The notes under the pieces: model-generated
The model's input: only the letters and a program-made list of their open reading frames with translations
Told to the model about the DNA's origin: nothing
Database searches by the model: none
Part shown: piece after piece, positions 55,247 through 63,865 of the stretch
Numbering within the stretch: the stretch's first letter is position 1
Layout: each line of letters begins with the position of its first letter
Source of the DNA: Cyanobium sp. Tous-M-B4
GTDB taxonomy: Bacteria > Cyanobacteriota > Cyanobacteriia > PCC-6307 > Cyanobiaceae
Direction of reading: 5' to 3'
Assembly: GCF_024345395.1 (NCBI RefSeq)
Contig: NZ_JAGQBA010000004.1
Coordinates: forward strand, 248,001-312,000
DNA length: 64,000 bases
Position numbers and translations under genes: made by a program

Positions 55247-57001
55247 CTAAAAAGGATTTAGCAAAAAGCGAAGCAAACGATCCCTAAACCGCAAAGGTGG
55301 TGGATCTAACTCAACTGCAATAGCAGAACTGCGCAGTCGCAAACTCTCGAGATAGCTCATCGCATCCCCTAAGGACATAGGAGGCGCGAAAAGGAATCCC
55401 TGAGCAAGACGAAAACCTCGGTCTATCAACCAAGTCCTCTGACGCTGGGTCTCAACCCCTTCAGCGGTGGTACTCAGACCAAGATCATCAGCCAAAGCCC
55501 CCATAGTTGATACAAGCTTATTACTTGGCCTCACTGGGTCGTCAAGAAGTTGCACAAAACTCAGGTCAATCTTAAATCCATTTATGGGCATACTTGTTAA
55601 CCGGGACAAGGAGGAGTAACCAGTACCAAAGTCGTCAATAGTAATACGAATTTGGCGCTCGGATAAATGGCGAAGGAATTCATCAAATCCCGAGGTGGCA
55701 TCCTGCAGAGACTCCTCTAAAATCTCAGCTTGCAAATACCATCCCATCGGGAGCTGATGATCGTCGATCAACTGCAAAAACCGACGGCGCATCAACAAAT
55801 CATCAAGCAGATTAGCTGATAAGTTAACGCTTAGCACCATGGAGCGCCATGGCACAACACGAGAGAGAGTTCCCACATGCTCCAGAGCTTTTTCAATTAT
55901 TTGCAAATCAAGCTCGGCTGTTAGTCCAACCGAGCGAGCGACAGGAACGAATACAGAGGGAGATACAAAGTTGCCATCAGCTCTGGGCCAACGTGCTAAA
56001 ACCTCAAAACCCATTGGTTCACAAGAGTTGAGATCAACAATCGGCTGGAAAAAAGGGATCATTTCCTTTTGCTGAATAGCTAAGCGCACATCAGCCTCGA
56101 GGGCATAACTTTCACGCGCTAGACGTCTCGTCTCTAGATCAAAGAAACGATATTGGCTATGAATATGTCGACTGGCAATACGCAAAGCCATATTTGCGTC
56201 GGCGAGCATATCCTCAGGATCAGAATATGAACCCTGCTGCAGGGTGATGCCAATGGCTACAGACAACGGAACGCGATGCTCAGCAATCCTAAAGGGTTCA
56301 ACGAAAAGGTCAATTATGCGCGTGACGATTGGAACAACAGAATTTTCATCACTTAGATCAGATATCAGGAAAATGAACTGCGAATCAGAAAAGCGAGCAA
56401 GATAAGCCGTCTTAGGCACAGCATTAATTAAGCGACGCGCCGCCTCATTCACTAAGGCCTCCGCGGGTCGGCCTCCTAGGGTGGCGCTAATACTCCCATA
56501 GCCCTTGAGCTGGCAACGTACTAAAGCGAAAGGAGGGTGCAACTCAAGCTCCAATAAGCGATCGAGTTGACGCAACAATTGACCTCTACTAATGAGAAGA
56601 TCAAGAGCCCGTTGCTCTTCCGATGATTGCGGTTTGGCTAGAGCTGGAGCTAAATCAGCCTCAATGATTGAAACAGTTTGAGTAGCTAGCCATAGCATTG
56701 CTGCATGACTGCGGGGATCTAGGGTACGAGAGGCGCTATCGTAAAGGCATAGTGAACCAAGAGCAAAGCCTGTCCGACTAATTAAGGGAAAGCGTGCATA
56801 AAAATTTACAGGCTTATCACTATCTGGCATCAAAAGAGAATCGAGTCGTGAATCACGAGCCGTTCCATCAATCACCAAAACTTCGCTGGATGGCAGAGGT
56901 TGGCTAGCAAGAAGAACCCGTGCCGCTTCTGAGCCAGTGATGGCCTCAGCGAGGTCACAAACAACATCGAAGCGATCAGAAGCCTGGTATTTACTACTCA
57001 T
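55247..57001 (-). CDS. GAF-degenerate GGDEF-EAL cyclic-di-GMP phosphodiesterase
   Basis: A 584-residue cytosolic protein. Residues about 1-125 look like a GAF sensor domain. Residues about 150-295 form a GGDEF domain whose signature reads RFSDSQF (205-209 SDSQF), so cyclase activity is not expected. Residues about 300-560 form an EAL domain with the catalytic residues kept: FEVLARW (Glu333), VNLSANLL, EILEES, DDFGTGYSSL (456-465), FKIDLSFVQ and TTAEGVETQRQ. It is expected to hydrolyse cyclic-di-GMP. Its ATG overlaps the cyclase gene's stop by four bases. The DNA is AT-rich. Confidence 0.88.
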   Translation of the reverse strand: MSSKYQASDRFDVVCDLAEAITGSEAARVLLASQPLPSSEVLVIDGTARDSRLDSLLMPDSDKPVNFYARFPLISRTGFALGSLCLYDSASRTLDPRSHAAMLWLATQTVSIIEADLAPALAKPQSSEEQRALDLLISRGQLLRQLDRLLELELHPPFALVRCQLKGYGSISATLGGRPAEALVNEAARRLINAVPKTAYLARFSDSQFIFLISDLSDENSVVPIVTRIIDLFVEPFRIAEHRVPLSVAIGITLQQGSYSDPEDMLADANMALRIASRHIHSQYRFFDLETRRLARESYALEADVRLAIQQKEMIPFFQPIVDLNSCEPMGFEVLARWPRADGNFVSPSVFVPVARSVGLTAELDLQIIEKALEHVGTLSRVVPWRSMVLSVNLSANLLDDLLMRRRFLQLIDDHQLPMGWYLQAEILEESLQDATSGFDEFLRHLSERQIRITIDDFGTGYSSLSRLTSMPINGFKIDLSFVQLLDDPVRPSNKLVSTMGALADDLGLSTTAEGVETQRQRTWLIDRGFRLAQGFLFAPPMSLGDAMSYLESLRLRSSAIAVELDPPPLRFRDRLLRFLLNPF

Positions 57002-58302
57002 GAATCTGATTCTGAACCTGGCTCAAAATGGTGGCTAAAGGAGTCGGCCCATGCTTTGCCTGGCGACCATGGATCATATAATACGTTGTCTTGTACTGAT
57101 GATGAGCTGCATACCCTATTGCGCCCCATTTCCTTGGCGCGATAAAGAGCAGCATCAGCCTGAGCATATAAGTGGTTCAAATTATACCCAAAATGCTCTG
57201 AGCCAACCACACCAATACTTACTGTCAACTTGATCTGTCTACCTTGCCATTGGATCAATTGCTGTTCAACAGCCACTCGCAATCTATCCATCATTATCAA
57301 GCCATGAGCAGAAGAACATTGAGCAATAACAAAAAATTCTTCGCCACCCAAGCGTGCCAACAAATCATCATTTCCATACAGAGATTTTCTCAAGATTGCC
57401 GCAGCCTCCTGAAGCGCGAAATCACCACACTGATGTCCATAGGCATCATTTATTGCTTTAAAATTATCCAAATCGAGAATGCCCAAAACATAGGGAACTT
57501 GATCTGCTTCTCCATGGGACAAAAGGCGCATGCCCATATCCATGCATGCACGACGATTCAACAATCCGGTGAGATTATCAATATCAATAAATCTACGCAA
57601 TACTGGGGTAAGACGAGAATACAGGGCAAGAGCCAATACAAAAAAAACCAATCCTAAAAACACAAAGCTAAACAAAGCAATTAATAATAAGTCTGTTGCA
57701 AATCCAGAAGAGGTAATTGACGGGTCAAAGTTTATTACGACCAAATGATTATCTTGTCGCAAGCCCCGATCGTTAAGAATAAATTTTACAGGCAACGCTA
57801 GGGTAAAACTACCGGCGAATGGTAGGTAAAAGCCAATATAGTTTTTGAAACAGATGGCAGAGTTTGAAGTATTTTCAATAAAACAATTACGGATCGCTCG
57901 AAACTGAGAATCGTCAGATTCAGATCTTGCCAGCATTGGATCTGCAATTAAAAGACGGTTCCAGGCAGGTCGACTACTCTTTACAATACGTCCTTCGGAA
58001 TCAAGTACTAAAATATAGTTGATTCCCTCCTTGAGATCGTCGTTGTGCTGAAGTCTGTACCGAGACAATAAGGCAGCGTCTCCAGAGAACGAAGGCTTAT
58101 CAAGACGCAAAAAGGTAGATACAATAGATCTTATCTCGTAAGCATGGCTGATCACCTCTCTGTTTGACTCAAGCAGGAGATGAGATGCCAAACCTGCTGA
58201 CATTAAAAGCGATGATGCAACTCCAACCCGCAAGAAAACAAAAAAAGCGCGAGATTTTATGCTCGAAAGAAAATTAGAGGCCGGAAGAAGTTCGCCGATC
58301 AC
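56998..58302 (-). CDS. Membrane-bound GGDEF diguanylate cyclase
   Basis: A 434-residue protein with two membrane helices (about residues 20-43 and 203-228) flanking an extracytoplasmic domain of about 155 residues, followed by a GGDEF domain. The active-site sequence is RLGGEEFF (319-323 GGEEF), with LTGLLNRRA and ILDLDNFKAIND upstream. The RxxD inhibitory site is not visible. It should make cyclic-di-GMP in response to an unknown periplasmic or membrane signal. It starts two bases after the sensor gene's stop. Confidence 0.9.
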   Translation of the reverse strand: MIGELLPASNFLSSIKSRAFFVFLRVGVASSLLMSAGLASHLLLESNREVISHAYEIRSIVSTFLRLDKPSFSGDAALLSRYRLQHNDDLKEGINYILVLDSEGRIVKSSRPAWNRLLIADPMLARSESDDSQFRAIRNCFIENTSNSAICFKNYIGFYLPFAGSFTLALPVKFILNDRGLRQDNHLVVINFDPSITSSGFATDLLLIALFSFVFLGLVFFVLALALYSRLTPVLRRFIDIDNLTGLLNRRACMDMGMRLLSHGEADQVPYVLGILDLDNFKAINDAYGHQCGDFALQEAAAILRKSLYGNDDLLARLGGEEFFVIAQCSSAHGLIMMDRLRVAVEQQLIQWQGRQIKLTVSIGVVGSEHFGYNLNHLYAQADAALYRAKEMGRNRVCSSSSVQDNVLYDPWSPGKAWADSFSHHFEPGSESDS

Positions 58303-58304
58303 TG

Positions 58305-59741
58305 TTAAATTTCCGCGGTATCCGATAAATCTTGTTCGCTTGCAATGAGGGTTAGCGCTTCAAGTTCTGCCTTAACCTGAGCCAATAAACCATTTTCAAC
58401 TTTTAAGAATTTCTCAAGGTCAAGTTGGTTTAAATTTATATCATTGTCGCAAAACTGCATATCTTGCATCATTGACAAGGCATGATTGACTTGCTGAGAT
58501 GCATTATCAAGAGGTGTTTTTAGTGAAGCTAATCTATCAACAGCAGCTTGTCCAAGCGTTCTAATATTCGTGATATCGACCTGATTGCCAACATAGAAAT
58601 CAGGCTTACCAGGCTTTCCACCGAATGGATAAATTGTTAATCTATTCCAGAATCGTTCACCATTTAATCTATAGTTTACTAACTCACATGTAAAAGAACG
58701 GCCTTCTTGAATAGCCCTGGCAATCTCAGCAGTGGTATTGGGGTCTGTGTCTGGTCCACGCAGAAACCTGCAGTTGAAACCAGCCGCTTTATCCTTAGGA
58801 TAGCCTGTTATTTTAGAGAAGGCTTCGTTAACGTAGATCAAAGGATAATCATCTCGTCTCATGTCAGCAATAGAAACTCCAAAAGTTGCATTCTCTACAA
58901 CAGAACCAAGAAGTGATAGCTCTTGGACTTGTTGGCGCAACTTATCAGACAAGCCAACCTCTCTTTGACTACCTTCTTTAAGTCGTAGGTTATTAACTGA
59001 AAGCATTTTATTTTGCCGCTGAAAGGTTGCCGCTGCTCCAACAGAAACAACCCCAAGCAAGGCTACATAGCCAACTAAATATCCAATCTGGCCGAATCCA
59101 TCAACTTGAATGCCACGCACAGTTACCTCCTGAATGCCACGAACGTCACCAACCTTCCAATCTCGCTTGGGTGAATCAGGATGCTGATTGTGGCAAGTTA
59201 CACAGGCTGGCCTCATAAATACTGGCGTAGCAAGTCTATATGTAGCAGATCCAAAAAGTGGGCGCTCAAGACTAACTATACGAGGCTGGTTAGGATCCTT
59301 GCGTAGGCTCTGTAAAGCCATTTCTTCGAAACTATCAAGTGGTGGGACATCTCTCTTCGCAAACGGATAGTCAGACAGAAAAGCGTAATTTATACGACCA
59401 TCACTATGGGCACTATCAAACAATGCCCCCAATTCAATGGACAATGTTGCAGGTATTGGAATGCCCCCATGGACTTCACGGTAATTTTCAGTAAATACAG
59501 CTTGGCCGTCAGCTTGTTGCAAGCGTGCAACTACATTATCGGCATAGTAACTGCGAATACCAGTAGCCAAAGTGGAAATCTCATCGGCTTGCAGCTCCAT
59601 CTGTTTTACAGTCGCCGAAGCAAGACTGTTAACCATCACAAAAGGAAGGCCGACAAGGCTAAGAATTAGCAACACCAAAACGAAGCCTGGCCTGCCAACA
59701 AACCTTATCAGTTTTGATAACAACCTAGACGGCCAGCTCAT
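58305..59741 (-). CDS. Membrane sensor: Tll0287-like haem domain plus LOV domain
   Basis: A 478-residue protein. A membrane helix (about 19-40) leads into an extracytoplasmic domain with the DUF3365/Tll0287-like haem motif CVTCH (Cys180, Cys183, His184), then a second helix (about 220-240), a short coiled region (241-275), and a PAS domain of the LOV type. The LOV flavin motif GFNCRFLRG is present with Cys324. The last 85 residues are helical and match no output domain I know. Expected ligands are c-type haem outside and flavin inside. The partner may be the adjacent cyclase. First gene of the operon. Confidence 0.85.
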   Translation of the reverse strand: MSWPSRLLSKLIRFVGRPGFVLVLLILSLVGLPFVMVNSLASATVKQMELQADEISTLATGIRSYYADNVVARLQQADGQAVFTENYREVHGGIPIPATLSIELGALFDSAHSDGRINYAFLSDYPFAKRDVPPLDSFEEMALQSLRKDPNQPRIVSLERPLFGSATYRLATPVFMRPACVTCHNQHPDSPKRDWKVGDVRGIQEVTVRGIQVDGFGQIGYLVGYVALLGVVSVGAAATFQRQNKMLSVNNLRLKEGSQREVGLSDKLRQQVQELSLLGSVVENATFGVSIADMRRDDYPLIYVNEAFSKITGYPKDKAAGFNCRFLRGPDTDPNTTAEIARAIQEGRSFTCELVNYRLNGERFWNRLTIYPFGGKPGKPDFYVGNQVDITNIRTLGQAAVDRLASLKTPLDNASQQVNHALSMMQDMQFCDNDINLNQLDLEKFLKVENGLLAQVKAELEALTLIASEQDLSDTAEI

Positions 59742-59902
59742 CGCACTGCCATTGCTGATCTGTTCCTTGCCTTGACGGTGCCTAAATCCTAGTTGGGGGA
59801 GGGGATAATCGCATCCCTCGGCAAGGGGGCAGCCTCCATATCAACGGTCTCAGGAGGGGAGGGACCACCGCTGCTGGAAAACATCGGTTCGCATGCGTGC
59901 CT

Positions 59903-61429
59903 TCAGCCCGGCAGATCCAAGCTGAGCTGCCCAGAGGTTTCTTTGCTCAGCCTTCTGCGGCTAGAGCGCAGACCGGAACGCCGTGAACCGTGGCGCTGCT
60001 GGATCTCATCAGCAGTAGCCGCAAAGCCATGCTGCTGCCGTAGGGCCCAGACTCGATCGCGTGCGACTGCAGCCGCATTATTCCAATCGATCAGCGGCAG
60101 CGGATAGGAGCGACCGATCTCGATGCCAAGCCGGGCCTGGGTGCGGCCATCCATGGTCCAGGGAGTGTGCAGGTACACCGGCGGAACAGCCGCCAGCTCG
60201 GGCAGCCAGCGGCGGATGAAGACCCCTTCAGGATCGTGGTCTAGACCCTGCTTTAGCGGGTTATATATTCGGATTGTATTGATGCCGGTGGTGCCAGATT
60301 GCATTTGACACTGGCTCCAGTGGATACCAGGTTCATAGTCGACGAATTGACGAGCGAGATGTACGCCGCTCTCCCGCCATGGAATCCACAGCTGATAGCT
60401 GGCTACGGAAAGCAGCATCGCCCGCATACGGAAATTCAGCCAACCGGTTGCGTTCAGAGAGCGCATGCAAGCATCCACAAAAGGAAGGCCCGTGCGCCCC
60501 TCTGCCCAGGCTGCCAAACGCTCCTGATTACTTTCACGCAGTCCAGCAGTGAGGGGATGGAGCTCGCTGTATTCGAGGCTTGGCTGACATTCCAACTTCT
60601 GGATAAAATGGCAATGCCAGTGCAAGCGTTCATCAAAGCGCTGCAGGGAGCGCCGCCAGGGGACTACCGCGAGAGCTTGGCGTCGCAGGCGGCTTTTTTG
60701 CACTACCTCCCGCATCGACAAGCTGCCCCAACTGAGATGGGGCGAAAGGCGCGAGCAGCTGACGTCTGCCGTATTGGGACTAGACAACCCAGCTTGGTAG
60801 GAGCGGCTGCGCTGATCCAAGAAGGAAGCGAGGGTTGTCAAGCCTTGGGATCGCCCCCCCTTTTGCCGCCCAGGGCAGGAATCGGGCTCAAGTCCTAGCT
60901 CTGCCGCCATGGGCAAGTGACCGGGGTCGAGCCGGGGCAGCGGGGTGAGACGGGGTGGCGCGGCGCTTAGCTCCTCGGCCATGCGCTGCTCCCAGCGCTT
61001 TGCCCAACCCGTTCGCTTGCTGAGCCTCCGGGTGACGCCAAATTGCGGAATCTCCTGCCATTTAATGCCGTGCAGGCGGGCCCATTCGGCAACGCGCCGG
61101 TCGCGGGCGTAGGTCCAGCCGTTGCCAGTTTCCTCGTGACTCCACAAGCCAGCTACTCCAAACTGGCGATGGGCCCGATCCAGCACCTGCTCAATCGCAC
61201 CGATGCGCACCACGAGTGGTTGGCCAAGACCGGCAAGGACCTCTCGCAGCTCTACAAGGCATTCGCGGCAAAACTCCCACTGCCTGGCGGAGCTGTCTGG
61301 CTCGCTCCACAGGTCTGGCTCCACCACGTAGAGCGGCAGGACTGGTCCCCGCAGCGACGCCTCCAACAAGGGCCTGTGATCGAAGCTGCGTAGATCGCGC
61401 TTGAACCAAACGATTTGCAGCGGCCCCAT
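59903..61429 (-). CDS. Photolyase/cryptochrome family protein
   Basis: A 508-residue FAD flavoprotein. The N-terminal antenna domain (IVWFKRDLRSFDHRPLLEA) and the FAD-binding domain (LSPHLSWGSLSMREV, GRTGLPFVDACMRSLNATGW, NFRMRAMLLSV, GIHWSQCQMQSGTTGINTIR) are intact. It may repair cyclobutane dimers with light or act as a photoreceptor; sequence alone does not decide. A gap of about 160 bases separates it from the LOV sensor gene. Confidence 0.9.
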   Translation of the reverse strand: MGPLQIVWFKRDLRSFDHRPLLEASLRGPVLPLYVVEPDLWSEPDSSARQWEFCRECLVELREVLAGLGQPLVVRIGAIEQVLDRAHRQFGVAGLWSHEETGNGWTYARDRRVAEWARLHGIKWQEIPQFGVTRRLSKRTGWAKRWEQRMAEELSAAPPRLTPLPRLDPGHLPMAAELGLEPDSCPGRQKGGRSQGLTTLASFLDQRSRSYQAGLSSPNTADVSCSRLSPHLSWGSLSMREVVQKSRLRRQALAVVPWRRSLQRFDERLHWHCHFIQKLECQPSLEYSELHPLTAGLRESNQERLAAWAEGRTGLPFVDACMRSLNATGWLNFRMRAMLLSVASYQLWIPWRESGVHLARQFVDYEPGIHWSQCQMQSGTTGINTIRIYNPLKQGLDHDPEGVFIRRWLPELAAVPPVYLHTPWTMDGRTQARLGIEIGRSYPLPLIDWNNAAAVARDRVWALRQQHGFAATADEIQQRHGSRRSGLRSSRRRLSKETSGQLSLDLPG

Positions 61430-61536
61430 GGCATCAAAGAGGAAAACCGCTCCGAAATTTTAATCAATCTGGAGTCAGCCAGACGAGCCAACCTGGTTAC
61501 GGTGGCACCTACCCATCTCCCCCACCTGAGCCCGCG

Positions 61537-61971
61537 ATGATCTATCTGCTGCAGCATCTGGCCGTAGTGCTGAGCCTGGCCCTGTTTCACATCGTTGGTC
61601 CGATACCAATCGAACTGGGCGTGCACGACGGCGCCCTAGCCCCTTGTCCAACGCCAGCACACTGCGCAAGGGCGGATTGGCCTATCGAGCAGAGAAGCGG
61701 AGATACTCCCCAAAGCGCCCTCGAAAGCCTGGTTCCCGTGATTGAAGCTATGGCCGGTACCGAGGTTGTGGAGCGAGCTGAGGGCTATCTGCACGCAACC
61801 GCAACAAGCTCCCTGTTTGGCTTCGTCGACGATCTGGAACTATACGCCGACACTGAGGATGGAATTCTCCAGGCTCGATCAGTCTCGCGGCTTGGCGATT
61901 CAGATCTGGGGGTCAACAGCAAACGCCTAGAAATTCTGCGACAAGCACTCAATCCAGCCCCACAGGTATGA
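61537..61971 (+). CDS. DUF1499 family protein
   Basis: A 144-residue protein with an N-terminal hydrophobic segment (LLQHLAVVLSLALFHIVG), a CPTPAHCARAD cysteine pair, and the DUF1499 ending FVDDLELYADTEDGILQARS followed by SDLGVNSKRLEILRQAL. Probably membrane-linked or exported; role unknown. Divergent from the photolyase gene, 107 bases apart. Confidence 0.87.
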   Translation: MIYLLQHLAVVLSLALFHIVGPIPIELGVHDGALAPCPTPAHCARADWPIEQRSGDTPQSALESLVPVIEAMAGTEVVERAEGYLHATATSSLFGFVDDLELYADTEDGILQARSVSRLGDSDLGVNSKRLEILRQALNPAPQV

Positions 61972-61973
61972 AA

Positions 61974-62183
61974 TCAGCTGGCCCGGCGTCCCCAGCGCTG
62001 CTGGACACCTAGTAGCAGCGATTGTTGAACCTGCCAAAGGAAGTTATGAAGGCGTTGCTGTCTGGCGGCAGAGCGAGGCAGATGGTCCGAAAAAGCTCCA
62101 GCGTGGCAAAGATCAACCAGTAGGCCAACCTCCTCGGAACTGAGGCAGATCAGATGGTGATCGCCGTGGTGAGAAACCTTCAT
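61974..62183 (-). CDS. Tiny protein, paralogue of the adjacent 75-aa gene
   Basis: A 69-residue soluble protein. The first half, MKVSHHGDHHLICLSSEEVG LLVDLCHAG read in two parts, matches the pattern of the next gene (MRITQCNGEHLVALTALEAS SLVDACALL): start, acidic-His turn, then LVD-x-C helix. It is followed by a helical segment (RLHNFLWQVQQSLLLG). Family not recognised. Confidence 0.72.
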   Translation of the reverse strand: MKVSHHGDHHLICLSSEEVGLLVDLCHAGAFSDHLPRSAARQQRLHNFLWQVQQSLLLGVQQRWGRRAS

Positions 62184-62205
62184 CGCAAGCCGACTCCGAT
62201 TTTGT

Positions 62206-62433
62206 TCAACAGGGAGGCGTTGAGGGATGCTTTTGGTCGGGCTTTGCTGGTTCAGCGGCTGACTTCAAGCCGTCAAACAACTGACCAAGCAGAGTTGCCA
62301 AGACAGGGGGTAAGGCCTCCGGGGGAGCAGCCTCAGAAGCCAATACCAACAGGGCACAGGCATCTACCAAACTAGATGCCTCTAGTGCCGTTAGGGCAAC
62401 CAGGTGCTCACCGTTGCACTGCGTAATTCGCAT
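62206..62433 (-). CDS. Tiny protein, paralogue of the adjacent 69-aa gene
   Basis: A 75-residue soluble protein with the pattern described for its neighbour: an N-terminal strand, GEHLVALTALEASSLVDA with Cys, and a helix ATLLGQLFDGLKS, then a Pro/Lys-rich tail. It begins 22 bases before the paralogue on the same strand, so the pair are co-transcribed. Function unknown. Confidence 0.72.
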   Translation of the reverse strand: MRITQCNGEHLVALTALEASSLVDACALLVLASEAAPPEALPPVLATLLGQLFDGLKSAAEPAKPDQKHPSTPPC

Positions 62434-62442
62434 ACAGCTGCG

Positions 62443-62493
62443 CTTTTACCAAGTAAAAGGTACTCCGTAAAGGAGCTGGGTGTGATGGATCAC
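62443..62493. other. Three short perfect hairpins in a 75-bp spacer
   Basis: CTTTTAC-CAA-GTAAAAG (62443-62459), CTCC-GTAAA-GGAG (62463-62475) and GTGAT-GG-ATCAC (62482-62493) follow each other between the PPOX gene and the 75-residue gene. None has a T-run. On the minus strand they would form the leader of the tiny gene pair. Confidence 0.5.
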
Positions 62494-62508
62494 TCCCAAA
62501 TGGCCGAA

Positions 62509-63072
62509 TCAAGGGTTCAGCAGCTCTTCAGACCAGGAGCCAGAGGCGCACCAGCGCCTGCGCCGGTGTGGTTGCCCGCCAAGTTCCAGTAACTCAACCT
62601 GATGCACCTCAAAGCTCAGCAGTTCAAAGTGACTCGGCATCGGTGTGGTGTCGCCAAGTTCCTGGGGAAAGGCTGCCTCCAGCTCAAGGGGAATTCCTGG
62701 CTCAGGCCAGCCCCATAAGGCCCTCGCGGAAGGGGTGAGGCTTTGCCAATGGTGCTGCCGCTGGATCAGCAGCTCCGCTGCAGGAAGCTGGCAGCGCCTT
62801 GAGCGCAATCGAAACTGGCTGCGTGCCCGAGGCAAAAGCCAGCAGATTTCCGCGTCTGGCAAATTTCGCAGCTCGCTGGCCTTCTCACTGCGACCATCAG
62901 TGAACAAATCCAAAACCGCTGGAGCTGACCAGCCCCTAAACACCAAGGTGCGCACCCTGGGGGTGCCATCGCAGGCGACAGTTGCAAGTTGCAGCCAGCG
63001 GCCATTAGGTGATTTGCCCTCCCTCCGCAGGGCAGCTCGCAAGAGGGGGCGCCATGGGGGCAGGCTATCCAT
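62509..63072 (-). CDS. PPOX-type FMN-binding flavoprotein
   Basis: A 187-residue protein of the pyridoxamine-phosphate-oxidase fold: FMN-site segments WLQLATVACDGTPRVRTLVFRG and LFTDGRSEKASELRNLPDAEICW, then a family-typical W-rich middle (HHWQSLTPSARALWGWPEPG). It is close to cyanobacterial PPOX-class proteins of unknown substrate rather than PdxH itself. Gap of 27 bases to the DoxX gene. Confidence 0.86.
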   Translation of the reverse strand: MDSLPPWRPLLRAALRREGKSPNGRWLQLATVACDGTPRVRTLVFRGWSAPAVLDLFTDGRSEKASELRNLPDAEICWLLPRARSQFRLRSRRCQLPAAELLIQRQHHWQSLTPSARALWGWPEPGIPLELEAAFPQELGDTTPMPSHFELLSFEVHQVELLELGGQPHRRRRWCASGSWSEELLNP

Positions 63073-63099
63073 TAAGCCGAGGCAAAACAGCCAGCAGAT

Positions 63100-63789
63100 T
63101 CAGCGATTTGAGTTGCTGGCTTTGATTGGCACGTAAGCAGGTGCCAATCCTGAAATGCCAGCTGAGGGAGCAGAAGTTTCTGGCTTAATACGAACAGCTG
63201 GCTTAACGAGCAGACCTGGAAGCATGCCGGCATCAAATGAAAAACGGCCAGGACCAACAAGCAACAGGGCAAGGCTGCCGCCCAAATAGAGGACTACCAG
63301 CTCGAGTACATAAATGTTGAGCCCTGCGGTAAGGATGTGTTGGTAGGCAGCAACTGTCATTGTGCCGGTGAGGGCAAGAGCTCCAACGGGAGTCAGCAAG
63401 CCGAGAATCACCAGCCAACTGCCGATCAGCTCTGAGAAGCCAGCTGCATAGGCAAAAAACAAGGGGAATGGCAGGTGCAGAGATGCCACATAGGTATTGG
63501 CAAATTGCTGTGGATCAGCCAGTTTTTCATGGCCATGGTGAATCATCATCACGCCGATAGCCAAGCGAAGCAGCAGCAGGCCAAGCGACGCAACCCCACC
63601 TGGCTTCAACACATAGGCCTCTAGAAAGGAACGGATCCGTTGGACTTGGCCAGTAGTGATCCATAGATCATTCTCAGGGCTCTGGGCTGCAGCCGGTTGA
63701 TCTGCAGGGCGGCTGAGGGCCACAAACCAAAGGGCCATACAGGCAGCCAAGAAGCCTCCAAACAGTTCAAGAAGCAGGGGCGTGGACAT
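63100..63789 (-). CDS. DoxX family membrane protein
   Basis: A 229-residue protein with a membrane helix at the N-terminus, a hydrophilic loop, and a DoxX domain of four helices: LGLLLLRLAIGVMMIHHGHEKL, FAYAAGFSELIGSWLVILG, LALTGTMTVAAYQHILTAG and YVLELVVLYLGGSLALLLVG. Known DoxX proteins are quinone-linked or redox-linked; role here unknown. Confidence 0.9.
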   Translation of the reverse strand: MSTPLLLELFGGFLAACMALWFVALSRPADQPAAAQSPENDLWITTGQVQRIRSFLEAYVLKPGGVASLGLLLLRLAIGVMMIHHGHEKLADPQQFANTYVASLHLPFPLFFAYAAGFSELIGSWLVILGLLTPVGALALTGTMTVAAYQHILTAGLNIYVLELVVLYLGGSLALLLVGPGRFSFDAGMLPGLLVKPAVRIKPETSAPSAGISGLAPAYVPIKASNSNR

Positions 63790-63865
63790 GGTGAATTGAT
63801 TTCTTCTCCAATCTTGGCAAGCTTGATGAAGAAACGTGAAGCACCAAGTCGCGTTTGCCTAGGCC

